NCBI RefSeq assembly: GCF_004000805.1
Contig: NZ_BILY01000003.1
Span: 1 to 64,000, forward strand
DNA length: 64,000 nt
Origin: Paenibacillus glycanilyticus NBRC 16618
Lineage (GTDB): Bacteria > Bacillota > Bacilli > Paenibacillales > Paenibacillaceae
Direction of reading: 5' to 3'
Under the pieces are notes generated by a model. It searched no databases and was not told the origin of the DNA. It saw nothing but the letters and a program-made list of their open reading frames with translations. Every line of letters begins with the position of its first letter. Positions within the stretch are counted from its first letter, which is position 1. Of the stretch, positions 54,778 through 63,628 are shown in pieces. The position numbers and the translations under genes were made by a program.

Positions 54778-54810
54778 CTTGCAAAGATGTAAACGCCATT
54801 AAACAGATTG

Positions 54811-54906
54811 TTACCCGCTTATTGGCGTCGCATCGCGAAGGCGGCCTGTACGGCATGCATGGAAAAAACGAACCAGAACAATCATTGCCTGTTGTTGATT
54901 CCGCAT
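54811..54906 (-). CDS. 31-residue leader peptide of the exporter operon
   Basis: A small ORF beginning MRNQQQAMIVLVRF and ending DATPISG. AAAGGGG lies eight bases before the ATG. It ends 34 bases ahead of the terminator. Its codons 20-22 contain AGGCCGC, which could pair with GCGGCTT in the 3' arm of the terminator and so form an antiterminator. A stem ACGCCA/TGGCGT spans the stop codon. The layout matches the bmrB leader of Bacillus bmrCD, where slowed ribosomes prevent termination. No sequence similarity to BmrB is claimed. Confidence 0.55.
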   Translation of the reverse strand: MRNQQQAMIVLVRFFHACRTGRLRDATPISG

Positions 54907-54952
54907 ACCGGACACCCCTTTCCCTTCGGATTTGTATTTCGTGTAATCTGTT

Positions 54953-54982
54953 CGTATCGTAACAGACGGACTCTCTCTCTTG
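54953..54982 (-). promoter_or_regulatory. Candidate promoter of the exporter leader
   Basis: TTGCAA and TACGAT with an 18-base spacer lie about 50 bases before the leader ORF. This is a motif match only. Confidence 0.35.
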
Positions 54983-55016
54983 CAATAGCTGATTTTGTCG
55001 AATCGCCATTAATTTT

Positions 55017-55550
55017 TTAGGAATCGCCGAACTGACTCGTATCCTTAATGGAAATGCCTTCTTCTACCGCAAACTCGAAATCTTCGATATCGTATACCTG
55101 GACAGGCACTCTTGCTTCGAGCAGCTTATCTTGAAATTCGAATTGATCGGACAAGAGCGGAATTTGCAGCTTCGAGCTGGTCAGAAGCAGCTCTGTCTCG
55201 ATCGGATCGAAGTATTCGCCATAATGCGCATTATCTACGGCATGTACAATCGTGAACTGAATCCTGTCGTTTAAGATTAGCGGAGAGCTTTCCCGCCATG
55301 GTACCTGCATGGCGCGTTCGATTTTTTTCCGGTTGAGCGGATCCTCGAAAAAGGTAATGAGCTCGCCAATTTTGCTCTTTACATGCGCGTCATCCTCCGG
55401 ATCATCCATTACCGGCTCTGCCCCGTCTCTCATATCGTACAATTCAAGAATAGATGAATAAGGCACGACGTAATCAATCGGACGGCTCGGAATTAGGAGA
55501 TGTCCATACGTTGCCACCATAACCGCTTCTATAACAAATCGCCGTCGCAT
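55017..55550 (-). CDS. Conserved hypothetical protein (Paenibacillus type)
   Basis: A 177-residue soluble acidic protein that I recognise only as a conserved unknown of paenibacilli, not as a characterised family. It begins MRRRFVIEAVMVATYGHLL, with PIDYVVPYSSILELY after it. No signal peptide, membrane span or catalytic motif is evident. The ATG seven bases after GGAGG is used. It is monocistronic, between the exporter leader and ypdA, divergent from the latter. Confidence 0.75.
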   Translation of the reverse strand: MRRRFVIEAVMVATYGHLLIPSRPIDYVVPYSSILELYDMRDGAEPVMDDPEDDAHVKSKIGELITFFEDPLNRKKIERAMQVPWRESSPLILNDRIQFTIVHAVDNAHYGEYFDPIETELLLTSSKLQIPLLSDQFEFQDKLLEARVPVQVYDIEDFEFAVEEGISIKDTSQFGDS

Positions 55551-55730
55551 AGTTGCCCCTCCTTCTCTAACCACGGTTCCACATTATTATACAATAATAC
55601 CTCCCCTGTACAAGATAGCCATTCGCCAAATTTGCATAAAATCCGCGGGTAGCTGTACAATGAAGGGTAATGTTTACAGACATGATTAATCAGTCATACT
55701 CTTTTTTCGTTTAAGGAGGTTCCACTACAA

Positions 55731-56708
55731 ATGATCAAAGAAGAAGCCATTATTATCGGAGCCGGTCCATGCGGCCTTGCCGCTGCCATTGAGCTTGAGA
55801 GGATCGGACTTCATCCCGTCATTATCGAAAAAAGCAATATCGCCCATTCCATTTCCATGTATCCTACATACATGCATTTCTTCAGTACGCCGGAACGGCT
55901 GGAAATCGGAGAGATCCCGTTTACGACGCCTAATGATAAGCCTTCACGGCTTGAGGCGATCAATTATTACCGGACTGCCGCGCTCCGCAACAACTTGCGC
56001 GTGAATGCTTACGAAACGGTTCTCCGGGTTGATCGGCAGGACAACGGGCTGTTCCGTTTAACCAGCGCAGACCGCTACGGGGAAGAAAAACAATATGAAG
56101 CCCGTTACGTCGTTGTCGCGACCGGCTATTTCGATCATCCGAATTATCTCGGCATCCCCGGCGAAGAGATGGATAAAGTCACTCACTTCTTTCGCGAAGC
56201 TCATCCTTATACCGGCATGGAAGTCGCGATTATCGGCGGCAGCAACTCCGCTATCGACGCAGCGCTCGAGCTGGAACGGGTTGGGGCAAAGGTAACGGTC
56301 ATTTACCGCGGCGCAGGCTACTCCTCGAGCATTAAACCTTGGGTACGGCCCGGGTTTGAAGCCAAAGTCAATAACGGCATCATTCGCATGTTATTTGAAT
56401 CACGGGTTGTTGAGATCGATAAACGTCATGTTATCGTTGAATCTCCGGAAGGGCGTCATCCAGTCGCCAATGATTTTGTGCTCGCCCTTACCGGGTTCCA
56501 TCCCGACCGCGAATTCTTGACGAGCTCCGGTGTACGCATCGAGGAAGAAGGCTTCCCGTACTTTGATGAAACAACAATGGAGACAAACGTACCCGGCCTG
56601 TATCTGGCCGGTGTCGTTGCCTCCAAGCATGAAGCGAATGAAATCTTCATAGAATCCGGCCGCTTCCACGGCAACAAGATTGCCGAACATATTGTTTCGC
56701 TTCGTTAA
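55731..56708 (+). CDS. ypdA: YpdA-family bacillithiol disulphide reductase
   Basis: A 325-residue FAD/NADPH flavoprotein. The FAD motif IIGAGPCGLAAAIELE (8-23) contains the conserved Cys14 of YpdA. The second dinucleotide motif is VAIIGGSNSAIDAALELE, and the end has LYLAGVVASKHEANEIFIESGR. YpdA (Bdr) reduces oxidised bacillithiol in Firmicutes, which supports the host assignment. A strong AAGGAGG precedes the ATG. Its stop directly abuts the converging DUF4129 gene. Confidence 0.93.
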   Translation: MIKEEAIIIGAGPCGLAAAIELERIGLHPVIIEKSNIAHSISMYPTYMHFFSTPERLEIGEIPFTTPNDKPSRLEAINYYRTAALRNNLRVNAYETVLRVDRQDNGLFRLTSADRYGEEKQYEARYVVVATGYFDHPNYLGIPGEEMDKVTHFFREAHPYTGMEVAIIGGSNSAIDAALELERVGAKVTVIYRGAGYSSSIKPWVRPGFEAKVNNGIIRMLFESRVVEIDKRHVIVESPEGRHPVANDFVLALTGFHPDREFLTSSGVRIEEEGFPYFDETTMETNVPGLYLAGVVASKHEANEIFIESGRFHGNKIAEHIVSLR

Positions 56709-58040
56709 TTATTTACGCTGCTCGTCCAATTTCTTCTTAAGGGATTGGACGAGTTCTTCTTTTGGCTCCTGCCTGCCATAACGAACCTCGTCATATAGAC
56801 GGGCAAGCTTATCGGCGTCTGCCTGCGTGGCGGATTTGCTGCTCCAGGCTCCAATATCCGACGTCGTTTCTCTAACCGTGTAGTGAGGCTTATAATCATA
56901 TCCCCGGCCTACCGCTGCCGCAACGTATCTCCGGTACAGATAACGGATTCTCTCCCCTGCCGTCGACAGCTCTTCCCAGCGTGCTTCCTTCTTCCGGTTA
57001 GATTTGCCTAACCGTACGCTCCATTTGGTCCGGTCAACCAGACTCTCAACCTCATCCGTGTAACCAACGGTGCCTTCCCTGCTGTCGGCTGCCCGTTCCC
57101 AGATTCTTCCCAAGACCTTGCTTAAGAGCCGATAAAGCTTGCGGCCGATAAAGAACAAGAGAACGGCGACACCGATGATGAGCAGCGCGATCCCAATGTA
57201 TTTCGCAACCAGCTCCAATCTTTCCAGCCAAGCCGGCGGATCATGCGCCTCTGCGGGAGGCAGTCCGCTTGGAGGCGGCTGCGTATCGGAAGGCGTTTCT
57301 TCAATCGGTTCGCCCGAACCGTCCATCCAACCCAATATTTTATTCATTACCGCATGGAAAAACGATTCAATGGAAGACTGCAGCTGGCGGAACAATCCGG
57401 CTATAAGCAATAGAACGGCTACAATCGTCAGCATAAACCGGTTTTGCCGTTTGAACACTTTGGTCGTCGAGGATTGAATAGCTCCTCCGGATTGCGTCTC
57501 ATAGGACAATAATCGTTCATTAACGATGTAAAGCATTAGAATAAGAGCAACAATGCCGCAAAAGGTCAGAAACGTAAAATACGGCTGCAGCTTTTCCTGA
57601 AGATGAGCAACTATTGTTAGTATCGTGTACAAAATGATGCTGACAAACATAAGATTATTCGGAAAAATAACCTGCCAGCTTTTTGTGCTTGCTCCCATTC
57701 CTCTAACAGCCGTAAAGGCTCCAAGAAGTACCGGAAGAATAGCTGCTGCCCCCGGCAGATCCGCCTGAAAGGCCATTAACACGGCATAGATCACGCCCGC
57801 ATGAAGCGCGCCAAGCAGAATCCCCAATAGCAGCCGGTATATTCTGCGGTTATTTTTCAGCTTCCCGATCCACAACGCGCCAGCCATATAAATGAGCGGA
57901 ACGGTTAAAAGCCATAATGCCGTTAACGCATCGGTTGACGTATAGAAAAGCGCGACAAACCATATAGGCAAGGCGAATAATGTTTCGATGCTCCCTTGAA
58001 GCAAATGCAGCATTGGCTGATGCTTTTTCGATTGGTTCAT
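56709..58040 (-). CDS. Membrane protein with C-terminal DUF4129
   Basis: A 443-residue membrane protein. About seven spans lie within 1-220, another at about 290-310, and DUF4129 at about 365-435 (AGERIRYLYRRYVAAAVGRGYDY). In related operons the third gene is a transglutaminase (TgpA/YebA) with the same ends. Here no transglutaminase core with Cys-His-Asp is seen between the two membrane parts. It overlaps the DUF58 gene by four bases. Function unknown, perhaps a scaffold of the MoxR/DUF58 system. Confidence 0.8.
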   Translation of the reverse strand: MNQSKKHQPMLHLLQGSIETLFALPIWFVALFYTSTDALTALWLLTVPLIYMAGALWIGKLKNNRRIYRLLLGILLGALHAGVIYAVLMAFQADLPGAAAILPVLLGAFTAVRGMGASTKSWQVIFPNNLMFVSIILYTILTIVAHLQEKLQPYFTFLTFCGIVALILMLYIVNERLLSYETQSGGAIQSSTTKVFKRQNRFMLTIVAVLLLIAGLFRQLQSSIESFFHAVMNKILGWMDGSGEPIEETPSDTQPPPSGLPPAEAHDPPAWLERLELVAKYIGIALLIIGVAVLLFFIGRKLYRLLSKVLGRIWERAADSREGTVGYTDEVESLVDRTKWSVRLGKSNRKKEARWEELSTAGERIRYLYRRYVAAAVGRGYDYKPHYTVRETTSDIGAWSSKSATQADADKLARLYDEVRYGRQEPKEELVQSLKKKLDEQRK

Positions 58041-59143
58041 CCTGCCTCACCTGCCTGCTCTTGAACCGGATTGGGAGTCAGCTTCCAATGAACAACCGCA
58101 TTCCCGTTGCGGCGCAGCCTGTCCGCCTGAAGCTCAAGCTGATCGTTCCAGAAGCTGGAGATCACAAGCACATCGCGCTGGGAGTAACCGCTGTCCGCTT
58201 CTCGCGTTAACAGATCGGCAAATGGCTCCGTCCGGACAAGCTCAAGCTTTGCCATGACCTCGAAAATATCAGTCAGATGCCCTCCGCCGCTGCGCGGTTC
58301 AACGAACGTGCTTCCAAACTCCCCGATAATGGGCATATTCGTGCAAAAGCCCGCTTCCATTCCGCCTTGTATAACCGCCTGGGCCGCACCCGCCGCCCAT
58401 TCGATGCCGCGCTCAATCAACTCTTCGTCATTAATGGAACGCCACATGCTTTCGTTGTCTTCCGCATTCAGATAGACCATCAGCCTGCGATCCGCCGTAT
58501 AGTCGTATTGATGAACCTGAAGATTGCCGGTTCTGGCCGTTGCTTTCCAATTGACCATTTTGTACGTATCGCCGGAACGGTATTCGCGGGTCCCCATCAC
58601 GACAAACGGATCCTCGACAATCCAGCGTCTAACCGACAGCTCCCCTTGCCAGCTATGGGAGGGCAGCTCATGAACCGGCACCTCTGCCGGCGTCGGATAG
58701 ACGATTAACTCGCCATTTAACGCAATTTGCTTCGTCTGATGCAGAAAGCCCAGCAGATCGCCTGCCGTCATGGTAACCGACTGAAGCTTATACCACCCCC
58801 GCTTCTGGCATACAATGCGGTGTCTTCTCGTAATTTTCGTATAAGGCATGAGGGTGAAAAAGCTTTTATGATTTTGCAGCAGCTTTCCGCTGCTCACTTC
58901 CAGATTATCCTGACGGTGGAACCTTAAATCCGAGGACAACTGGGATTCGACCCGCATCCAGGGTACGGGCAGCCACTTGGCATTGGTCAACTGCTCGACC
59001 AGCTCGATCGTTTCGCCTCGGTAGCTTACCCTTTTTTGAAATTGCCGTTCATACCCGATTTGACGCAAGGCATACTTATGAAAGATTTTGGCCTGCAGGA
59101 AAAAGACGATAATTGCCGCAAACGCTACCCAGAATATAATCAT
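58037..59143 (-). CDS. DUF58-domain protein
   Basis: A 368-residue protein with an N-terminal membrane segment and DUF58 at about 190-290 (REYRSGDTYKMVNWKATARTGNLQVHQYD). DUF58 proteins are von-Willebrand-A-like partners of MoxR ATPases. AGGGGG precedes the ATG. Lies between moxR and the DUF4129 gene. Confidence 0.9.
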   Translation of the reverse strand: MIIFWVAFAAIIVFFLQAKIFHKYALRQIGYERQFQKRVSYRGETIELVEQLTNAKWLPVPWMRVESQLSSDLRFHRQDNLEVSSGKLLQNHKSFFTLMPYTKITRRHRIVCQKRGWYKLQSVTMTAGDLLGFLHQTKQIALNGELIVYPTPAEVPVHELPSHSWQGELSVRRWIVEDPFVVMGTREYRSGDTYKMVNWKATARTGNLQVHQYDYTADRRLMVYLNAEDNESMWRSINDEELIERGIEWAAGAAQAVIQGGMEAGFCTNMPIIGEFGSTFVEPRSGGGHLTDIFEVMAKLELVRTEPFADLLTREADSGYSQRDVLVISSFWNDQLELQADRLRRNGNAVVHWKLTPNPVQEQAGEAG

Positions 59144-59154
59144 CGGCTGACCCC

Positions 59155-60114
59155 CTATCGGGAGCCGATTCCAGCTTCCGCAGGCACCGCGGTTTGCCGG
59201 ATAATATCTTCAATGATGTCTTCCGCATGCTTATGAGACCTCTGCATTCCCCTTAGAGACAGACGATGCGCAAGAACCGGCTTCGCCATCGCCTTCACGT
59301 CATCCGGCGTCACGTAATCGCGGCCGCGCAGAATCGCATTAACCTGCGAAGCTCTTAGAAGCGCCTGGCTGCCGCGCGGGCTTACGCCTACAAGGATATC
59401 GTCACGCGTGCGGGTCCGTTCGATCAGCTGCAGCAGATAATGCAGCACTTCGTCTTCTATGCGGACTTCCGCATAATGACGCTGGGCTTCCGTAATATCG
59501 GAAGCGGCTGCAACCGCATCCAATTGCGATAACGGATCGGCATTATTAAAGCGTTTCAGGATTTGAAGCGCTTCCTCCGTAGTCGGATAACCCATCTGGA
59601 TCTTGAACAGAAACCGGTCAAGCTGCGCTTCCGGCAGCGGGAACGTGCCCTGATGCTCTACCGGGTTTTGTGTAGCGATGACCATAAACGGCTTGTCCAG
59701 ACGTTTCGTCTCTCCGTCAACGCTAATCTGCCGCTCTTCCATGCATTCGAGAAGGCTGGATTGCGTCCGCGGAGTTGCGCGGTTGATCTCGTCGGCAAGC
59801 AGCAGATTCGTAAAGAGCGGCCCCGGACGAAACTCGAAGCCGCCCTCTTTCTGATTGTAGTATTGGATCCCGCTCAAATCGGAAGGCAGCAGGTCCGGCG
59901 TGAACTGTACCCGGCGGAATTGAAGCTTCAGCGATTGCGCCAGCGACTTGGCGAGCAGCGTTTTCCCCGTGCCGGGCACATCCTCGAGCAGAACATGGCC
60001 TGAAGTAATTAAGGCGATAAATAACAATTCGGTAACGCTTTCTTTTCCAACAATAACCTGGCCGATATTTGACTTCAGTCTCTCCGCTAATTGGTTAATC
60101 GATTGAAATGACAT
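59155..60114 (-). CDS. MoxR-family AAA+ ATPase
   Basis: A 319-residue ATPase. Walker A is EDVPGTGKTLLAKSLA, Walker B is LLADEINRATPRTQSSLLECMEE, and sensor 1 is MVIATQNPVEHQGT. MoxR proteins act as chaperones for partner VWA-like proteins. First gene of the MoxR-DUF58-DUF4129 unit; AAGGAG precedes the ATG. Confidence 0.93.
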   Translation of the reverse strand: MSFQSINQLAERLKSNIGQVIVGKESVTELLFIALITSGHVLLEDVPGTGKTLLAKSLAQSLKLQFRRVQFTPDLLPSDLSGIQYYNQKEGGFEFRPGPLFTNLLLADEINRATPRTQSSLLECMEERQISVDGETKRLDKPFMVIATQNPVEHQGTFPLPEAQLDRFLFKIQMGYPTTEEALQILKRFNNADPLSQLDAVAAASDITEAQRHYAEVRIEDEVLHYLLQLIERTRTRDDILVGVSPRGSQALLRASQVNAILRGRDYVTPDDVKAMAKPVLAHRLSLRGMQRSHKHAEDIIEDIIRQTAVPAEAGIGSR

Positions 60115-60135
60115 AAGTGCGTCTCCTTTGTCCGG

Positions 60136-60633
60136 TTATCGGATGACTCCCGTTGTTATGGGATGATGACTTTGAACGATTCGACGGAATACTTGTTCCT
60201 GCTCGCTATTACGGAACGATTCTTTCGGGATAATCCAGTACTGCCTCTTATTATGGAATAGAAAATAATAGTGTTCGTTCTCCCAGACCTTCGCGAAGTG
60301 ACTCCAATTCACATTGGATGTACCATCCGTCACCGTTAATTTAAGATGATCGGAATTAAAGCTGTATTCGAACTCTCCGTTAAGCTTTCTGTCTTTAACG
60401 ATTCTCCTTGGATGAACAATGCATTGGGTTACATAGTTTAATAGCGCTAATACAACGACCGCGGCCGCAATAACCGCCAGCAGCCTAGAATTCGTAACGA
60501 CGGCAAGCGAAAAACAAGTTATAACCAATAAAACTTCGAAAACCCACGTCAGTCGAATTCGTAAGGTTTGAAAATATAAACTTTTCATCGCTCTAGCGGC
60601 ATGCTGGCCATAATGAAAGCGTATGGTTTCCAA
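60136..60633 (-). CDS. YcxB-family membrane protein
   Basis: A 165-residue protein with two adjacent N-terminal spans (about 30-70) and a YcxB-like C-terminal domain (HLKLTVTDGTSNVNWSHFAKVWENEHYYFLFHNKRQYWIIPKESF). The family function is unknown. The start is TTG with GGGGG upstream. Encoded 21 bases before moxR in the same direction. Confidence 0.8.
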   Translation of the reverse strand: METIRFHYGQHAARAMKSLYFQTLRIRLTWVFEVLLVITCFSLAVVTNSRLLAVIAAAVVVLALLNYVTQCIVHPRRIVKDRKLNGEFEYSFNSDHLKLTVTDGTSNVNWSHFAKVWENEHYYFLFHNKRQYWIIPKESFRNSEQEQVFRRIVQSHHPITTGVIR

Positions 60634-60669
60634 AAATTTTCCCCCATTAAAACATTTCCCGTTTCTATG

Positions 60670-61590
60670 TTACGGCCTTCCGTATACCGTGCTTTGAAGC
60701 TGCTGCAAATCTCTCCAGCGGATCAGGCGAATGCCTTCCGACCGCAATGTCTGCTGGACATCCGGGTCGCGGAACAATTGGAACTCCATACCCCGCTTCT
60801 CGGGCTGGCCGTGGAAAGCCAGAAGCTCATCGGTCACGAGGGACGGATGGAATATGAGTTCGGATACGCCTGGCTGCAGCTGCTTCAACTGCTGCTTCAG
60901 GTCCGCTTTTACGTTATCGAAAGTATCTCCCGCTTTAAGCGGAAACGGAAGCCCTATCAGATAATCAAGCACGACGACTCCCATGGCATGAGCCAGCAAA
61001 CCAAGCTGACGGGCCTGCTCCTCCAGCTCGGGCGGAACCATCTGACCGTTCGCGGCTGCCACCTTTCGGGGCATCCGAAACGGCAGTCCGTAAGCCGCGC
61101 ATACCTCGAATACTTCCTTCAGAAAGTTCTTGCCCGTCTCTAGTCCGTACAAGCTTCCCATATGGTTATCGGCATGCGTAGGAGTCATTCCCAATTGAAG
61201 CGCGGCTTCGATCTGAGCAATCATTTCCTTCTTCACCTGCTGAGGTTCAGCCTGAAGCTCGAAGCTTCTGCAATCTTTCGGGAAATACCCTTCGGCGGTT
61301 ACCAGCGACTGCGTATCACTGCCTTTGAGAACCGGCCCCCAACGGTAAGAATCCCATTCGCTTGTAAACGTAAAATGGATGCCCACATCAAATTGCGGAT
61401 GATTGGCACTCCAAAGAGCCGCTTCGCGAGAGGACTTGCACGGCATCATTAGGGTTGCCGAGCTTACCGCCTGTTCCTGAAGCAGCTGCTGTATTCCTTT
61501 ATTGGTTGACTGACACAGTCCGTAATCATCCGCGTTAATAATTAACAATCGTTCCTGGCTGCCATATCCAAGCGATGCTGCAACGTTCAT
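60670..61590 (-). CDS. ChbG/YdjC-type carbohydrate deacetylase
   Basis: A 306-residue protein of the YdjC fold. Metal-binding residues are the Asp pair in LIINADDYGLC and the HxDxH-like TPTHADNHMGSL, followed by HPSLVTDELLAF. ChbG removes one acetyl group from chitooligosaccharides or their phosphates. The ATG with GAGAGG upstream is used. The link to the amino-sugar operon at the start of the window is only thematic. Confidence 0.85.
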   Translation of the reverse strand: MNVAASLGYGSQERLLIINADDYGLCQSTNKGIQQLLQEQAVSSATLMMPCKSSREAALWSANHPQFDVGIHFTFTSEWDSYRWGPVLKGSDTQSLVTAEGYFPKDCRSFELQAEPQQVKKEMIAQIEAALQLGMTPTHADNHMGSLYGLETGKNFLKEVFEVCAAYGLPFRMPRKVAAANGQMVPPELEEQARQLGLLAHAMGVVVLDYLIGLPFPLKAGDTFDNVKADLKQQLKQLQPGVSELIFHPSLVTDELLAFHGQPEKRGMEFQLFRDPDVQQTLRSEGIRLIRWRDLQQLQSTVYGRP

Positions 61591-61643
61591 CTCGGGCACA
61601 TCCTCTCTCTAATTAGCAACATTAAGGAATCGGGTTTAACCTC

Positions 61644-62645
61644 CTACAAAAGCTCATGCCTGAACAATGCCAGCAGCTGCTCTTCATTCCGGTCCACCCA
61701 ATCGCAAATCCGGTACGTCTGGTCGATAAAGCCTGCAACTAACGCCGCATCATCCAAACCTTCTTTATAGCGGACCGCAAAGTGAAGAAACACATCAAGC
61801 ATTCTCAGCTTGATAAGAAGCGGCAGTTCCTCCACCTCGGCAGAGGTAAGCTTGTCAATCCTTCCGTAGCCTTTGCAGAATAACCGAAGCCGTTCCCATA
61901 TTTCCGAATCTTCGCCTTTGAAAAAATCGATCTGCGCCACAACAAGCTCCATCGCCCTGACATCTACGGTACAAAACTCGAAATCGAGCACGCCAACGAT
62001 AGATTCGCCGTCCGCCACCGTGTTGCTAAAGTTAAGATCGCCATGAATCCATTGATGGGGCAGCTCTTTTACGGCCGTTAACCTTCCGGACAAGTCTTTA
62101 ACCTGGTTTACGATTGCCGCGGCTTTGTCCGCTCTGGCAATGAATTGTTCGGAAGACTGCATAATGGCGGGAAGCTCATGATGGATCAAGGAGGAATAGG
62201 TTTCTTCCAGCAAATAATACGGATCATAGATCGGCTTAAGCGAAATCGTCATGCCGCGAAGCGCCTTTGAGACCCTGGCGGCCGTCTCGCCAAGGGAGTG
62301 GATGTGCGCCTTTTGCTCGACGGTCGGCCGTTCTCCCGGAATATACCGGTATAATGCGGCTAACGCACCGTCTTGCAGAACGGAAATCGTATCTCCTGAA
62401 CGATTCTCCACGGGTACGGGAACGTTGAAGCCCGGCTGCTGCCGGTAAAGGGCAAAGAGCACTTCATGCTCAAGCGTTACGATGTTTCTGTCCCGGTGAT
62501 TGTTATACACGCGAAGAACGTACCGGTCGTCGCCCGCCTTGATCATCCTTGTTGTGTTATTCATCCCGCTCTCTCCCGGTACAACCGTCCATTTCCCATC
62601 GAACCGGTACTGCTCAATCAGCGCGGCGATCTCGGTATCTTTCAA
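61644..62645 (-). CDS. APH-fold phosphotransferase
   Basis: A 333-residue kinase-like protein. The catalytic loop is WIHGDLNFSN and the metal site VLDFEFC. The N-terminal lobe has TRMIKAGDDRYVLRVYNN. Relatives include homoserine-kinase-like and spore-coat CotS-type proteins; the substrate is unknown. The start is TTG with GGAGG nine bases upstream, overlapping the MOSC stop. Confidence 0.82.
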   Translation of the reverse strand: MKDTEIAALIEQYRFDGKWTVVPGESGMNNTTRMIKAGDDRYVLRVYNNHRDRNIVTLEHEVLFALYRQQPGFNVPVPVENRSGDTISVLQDGALAALYRYIPGERPTVEQKAHIHSLGETAARVSKALRGMTISLKPIYDPYYLLEETYSSLIHHELPAIMQSSEQFIARADKAAAIVNQVKDLSGRLTAVKELPHQWIHGDLNFSNTVADGESIVGVLDFEFCTVDVRAMELVVAQIDFFKGEDSEIWERLRLFCKGYGRIDKLTSAEVEELPLLIKLRMLDVFLHFAVRYKEGLDDAALVAGFIDQTYRICDWVDRNEEQLLALFRHELL

Positions 62646-63331
62646 TCCGAATGGCCTCCCCGCGTCTCTTGCTGCAGCCTTTCAATGCGTCCGGATAGGG
62701 TCTGCTTCCAGCTATCGGACAATTCCTCAACCGCAAGCAGTGCCGACATTCCTTCCAAGTCTGCCTTGCCTTTGTACATAACGCGGTTAGCCTCGGCCAG
62801 CGTGATGGCTGCCGGATGCCGTTCCAGAACCTTCAAGTTCTCGCCGGCCCCAACCTCGCCTTCCTTCAGCACGCGGAAATAAAATCCGGTGTATCCGGTT
62901 TGCTGGACCTGCGCGGCGATCTCCGGCCTCTGATGACGGATCCCAAGCTTAAAGCAAGGCTGCCTTGGCTGGCTTACCTGCACAACCACCTCTCCGGCTT
63001 GAACGACGTCTCCGATGCACAAATCATGCTCCGTCCAATCGGACACCGTCCAGTTCTCGCCGAAAGCGCCGTAGCTCAGCTTATCGCCCAGCCACTCCTC
63101 CCAATACGGGAAATGACGCTCGAAGTAGACGCATACCGCTTTATCCGGACCGCCGTGGTTAACCAGATCCGCCTGACCGTCGCCCGTTAACCCGGTCTTG
63201 CTTAAATAATGCCTGCTTCTCGAGGCTGTCTTGTAAATACCTGTTTGAATGGGCTTGCTTCCATGCATCGCCTCTACCGGCGTTCCTACATTCAGAGAGA
63301 CAATGCGGCTGTTTATTATTTCCCGAGACAT
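62642..63331 (-). CDS. MOSC-domain protein, YiiM type
   Basis: A 229-residue protein. LVNHGGPDKAVCVYFERHFPYW, GAFGENWTV and the molybdenum-sulphur Cys in SQPRQPCFKLGIR mark the MOSC/YiiM family. YiiM-like proteins reduce N-hydroxylated compounds using a molybdenum cofactor. Translationally coupled to the APH-fold gene. Confidence 0.88.
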   Translation of the reverse strand: MSREIINSRIVSLNVGTPVEAMHGSKPIQTGIYKTASRSRHYLSKTGLTGDGQADLVNHGGPDKAVCVYFERHFPYWEEWLGDKLSYGAFGENWTVSDWTEHDLCIGDVVQAGEVVVQVSQPRQPCFKLGIRHQRPEIAAQVQQTGYTGFYFRVLKEGEVGAGENLKVLERHPAAITLAEANRVMYKGKADLEGMSALLAVEELSDSWKQTLSGRIERLQQETRGGHSD

Positions 63332-63483
63332 TTGCTTCTGATGGCCTCCTGTCCATTTCTATCCTTCCACTATTATAATCTGATAAGGGAGAAGATGGCA
63401 AAAACATCTTTTGGCTCTCTATTATTAATAGCGTTAAGCAGCCGAAAACAGGTATAAATACGGGCTTTTCAGCCGTATTCGAA

Positions 63484-63541
63484 TAGTCTTCCAAGACTAC
63501 TCTTCGACACCGTTCGTAACATTCGAGCCCGTGGTGTCGAA
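63484..63541. repeat. Two neighbouring inverted repeats, unknown role
   Basis: TAGTCTT-CC-AAGACTA is followed by TTCGACACC and GGTGTCGAA around a 21-base loop. No T-run follows, so they do not look like standard terminators. They lie in a gene-free stretch of about 300 bases. Confidence 0.4.
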
Positions 63542-63628
63542 ACCGTTTTCTTTGTGTAAGATTATGCGCTTCCCCGGGAAATAAAAGCGGTTGTTATTTC
63601 CTCATTTCCCGGAATCCAATCCCCCTTT

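Noticed and set aside
54764..55009. 81-codon minus-strand open frame upstream of the exporter genes
   Set aside because: No ribosome site and it runs through the predicted promoter and leader; the 31-codon ORF in another frame has better signals.
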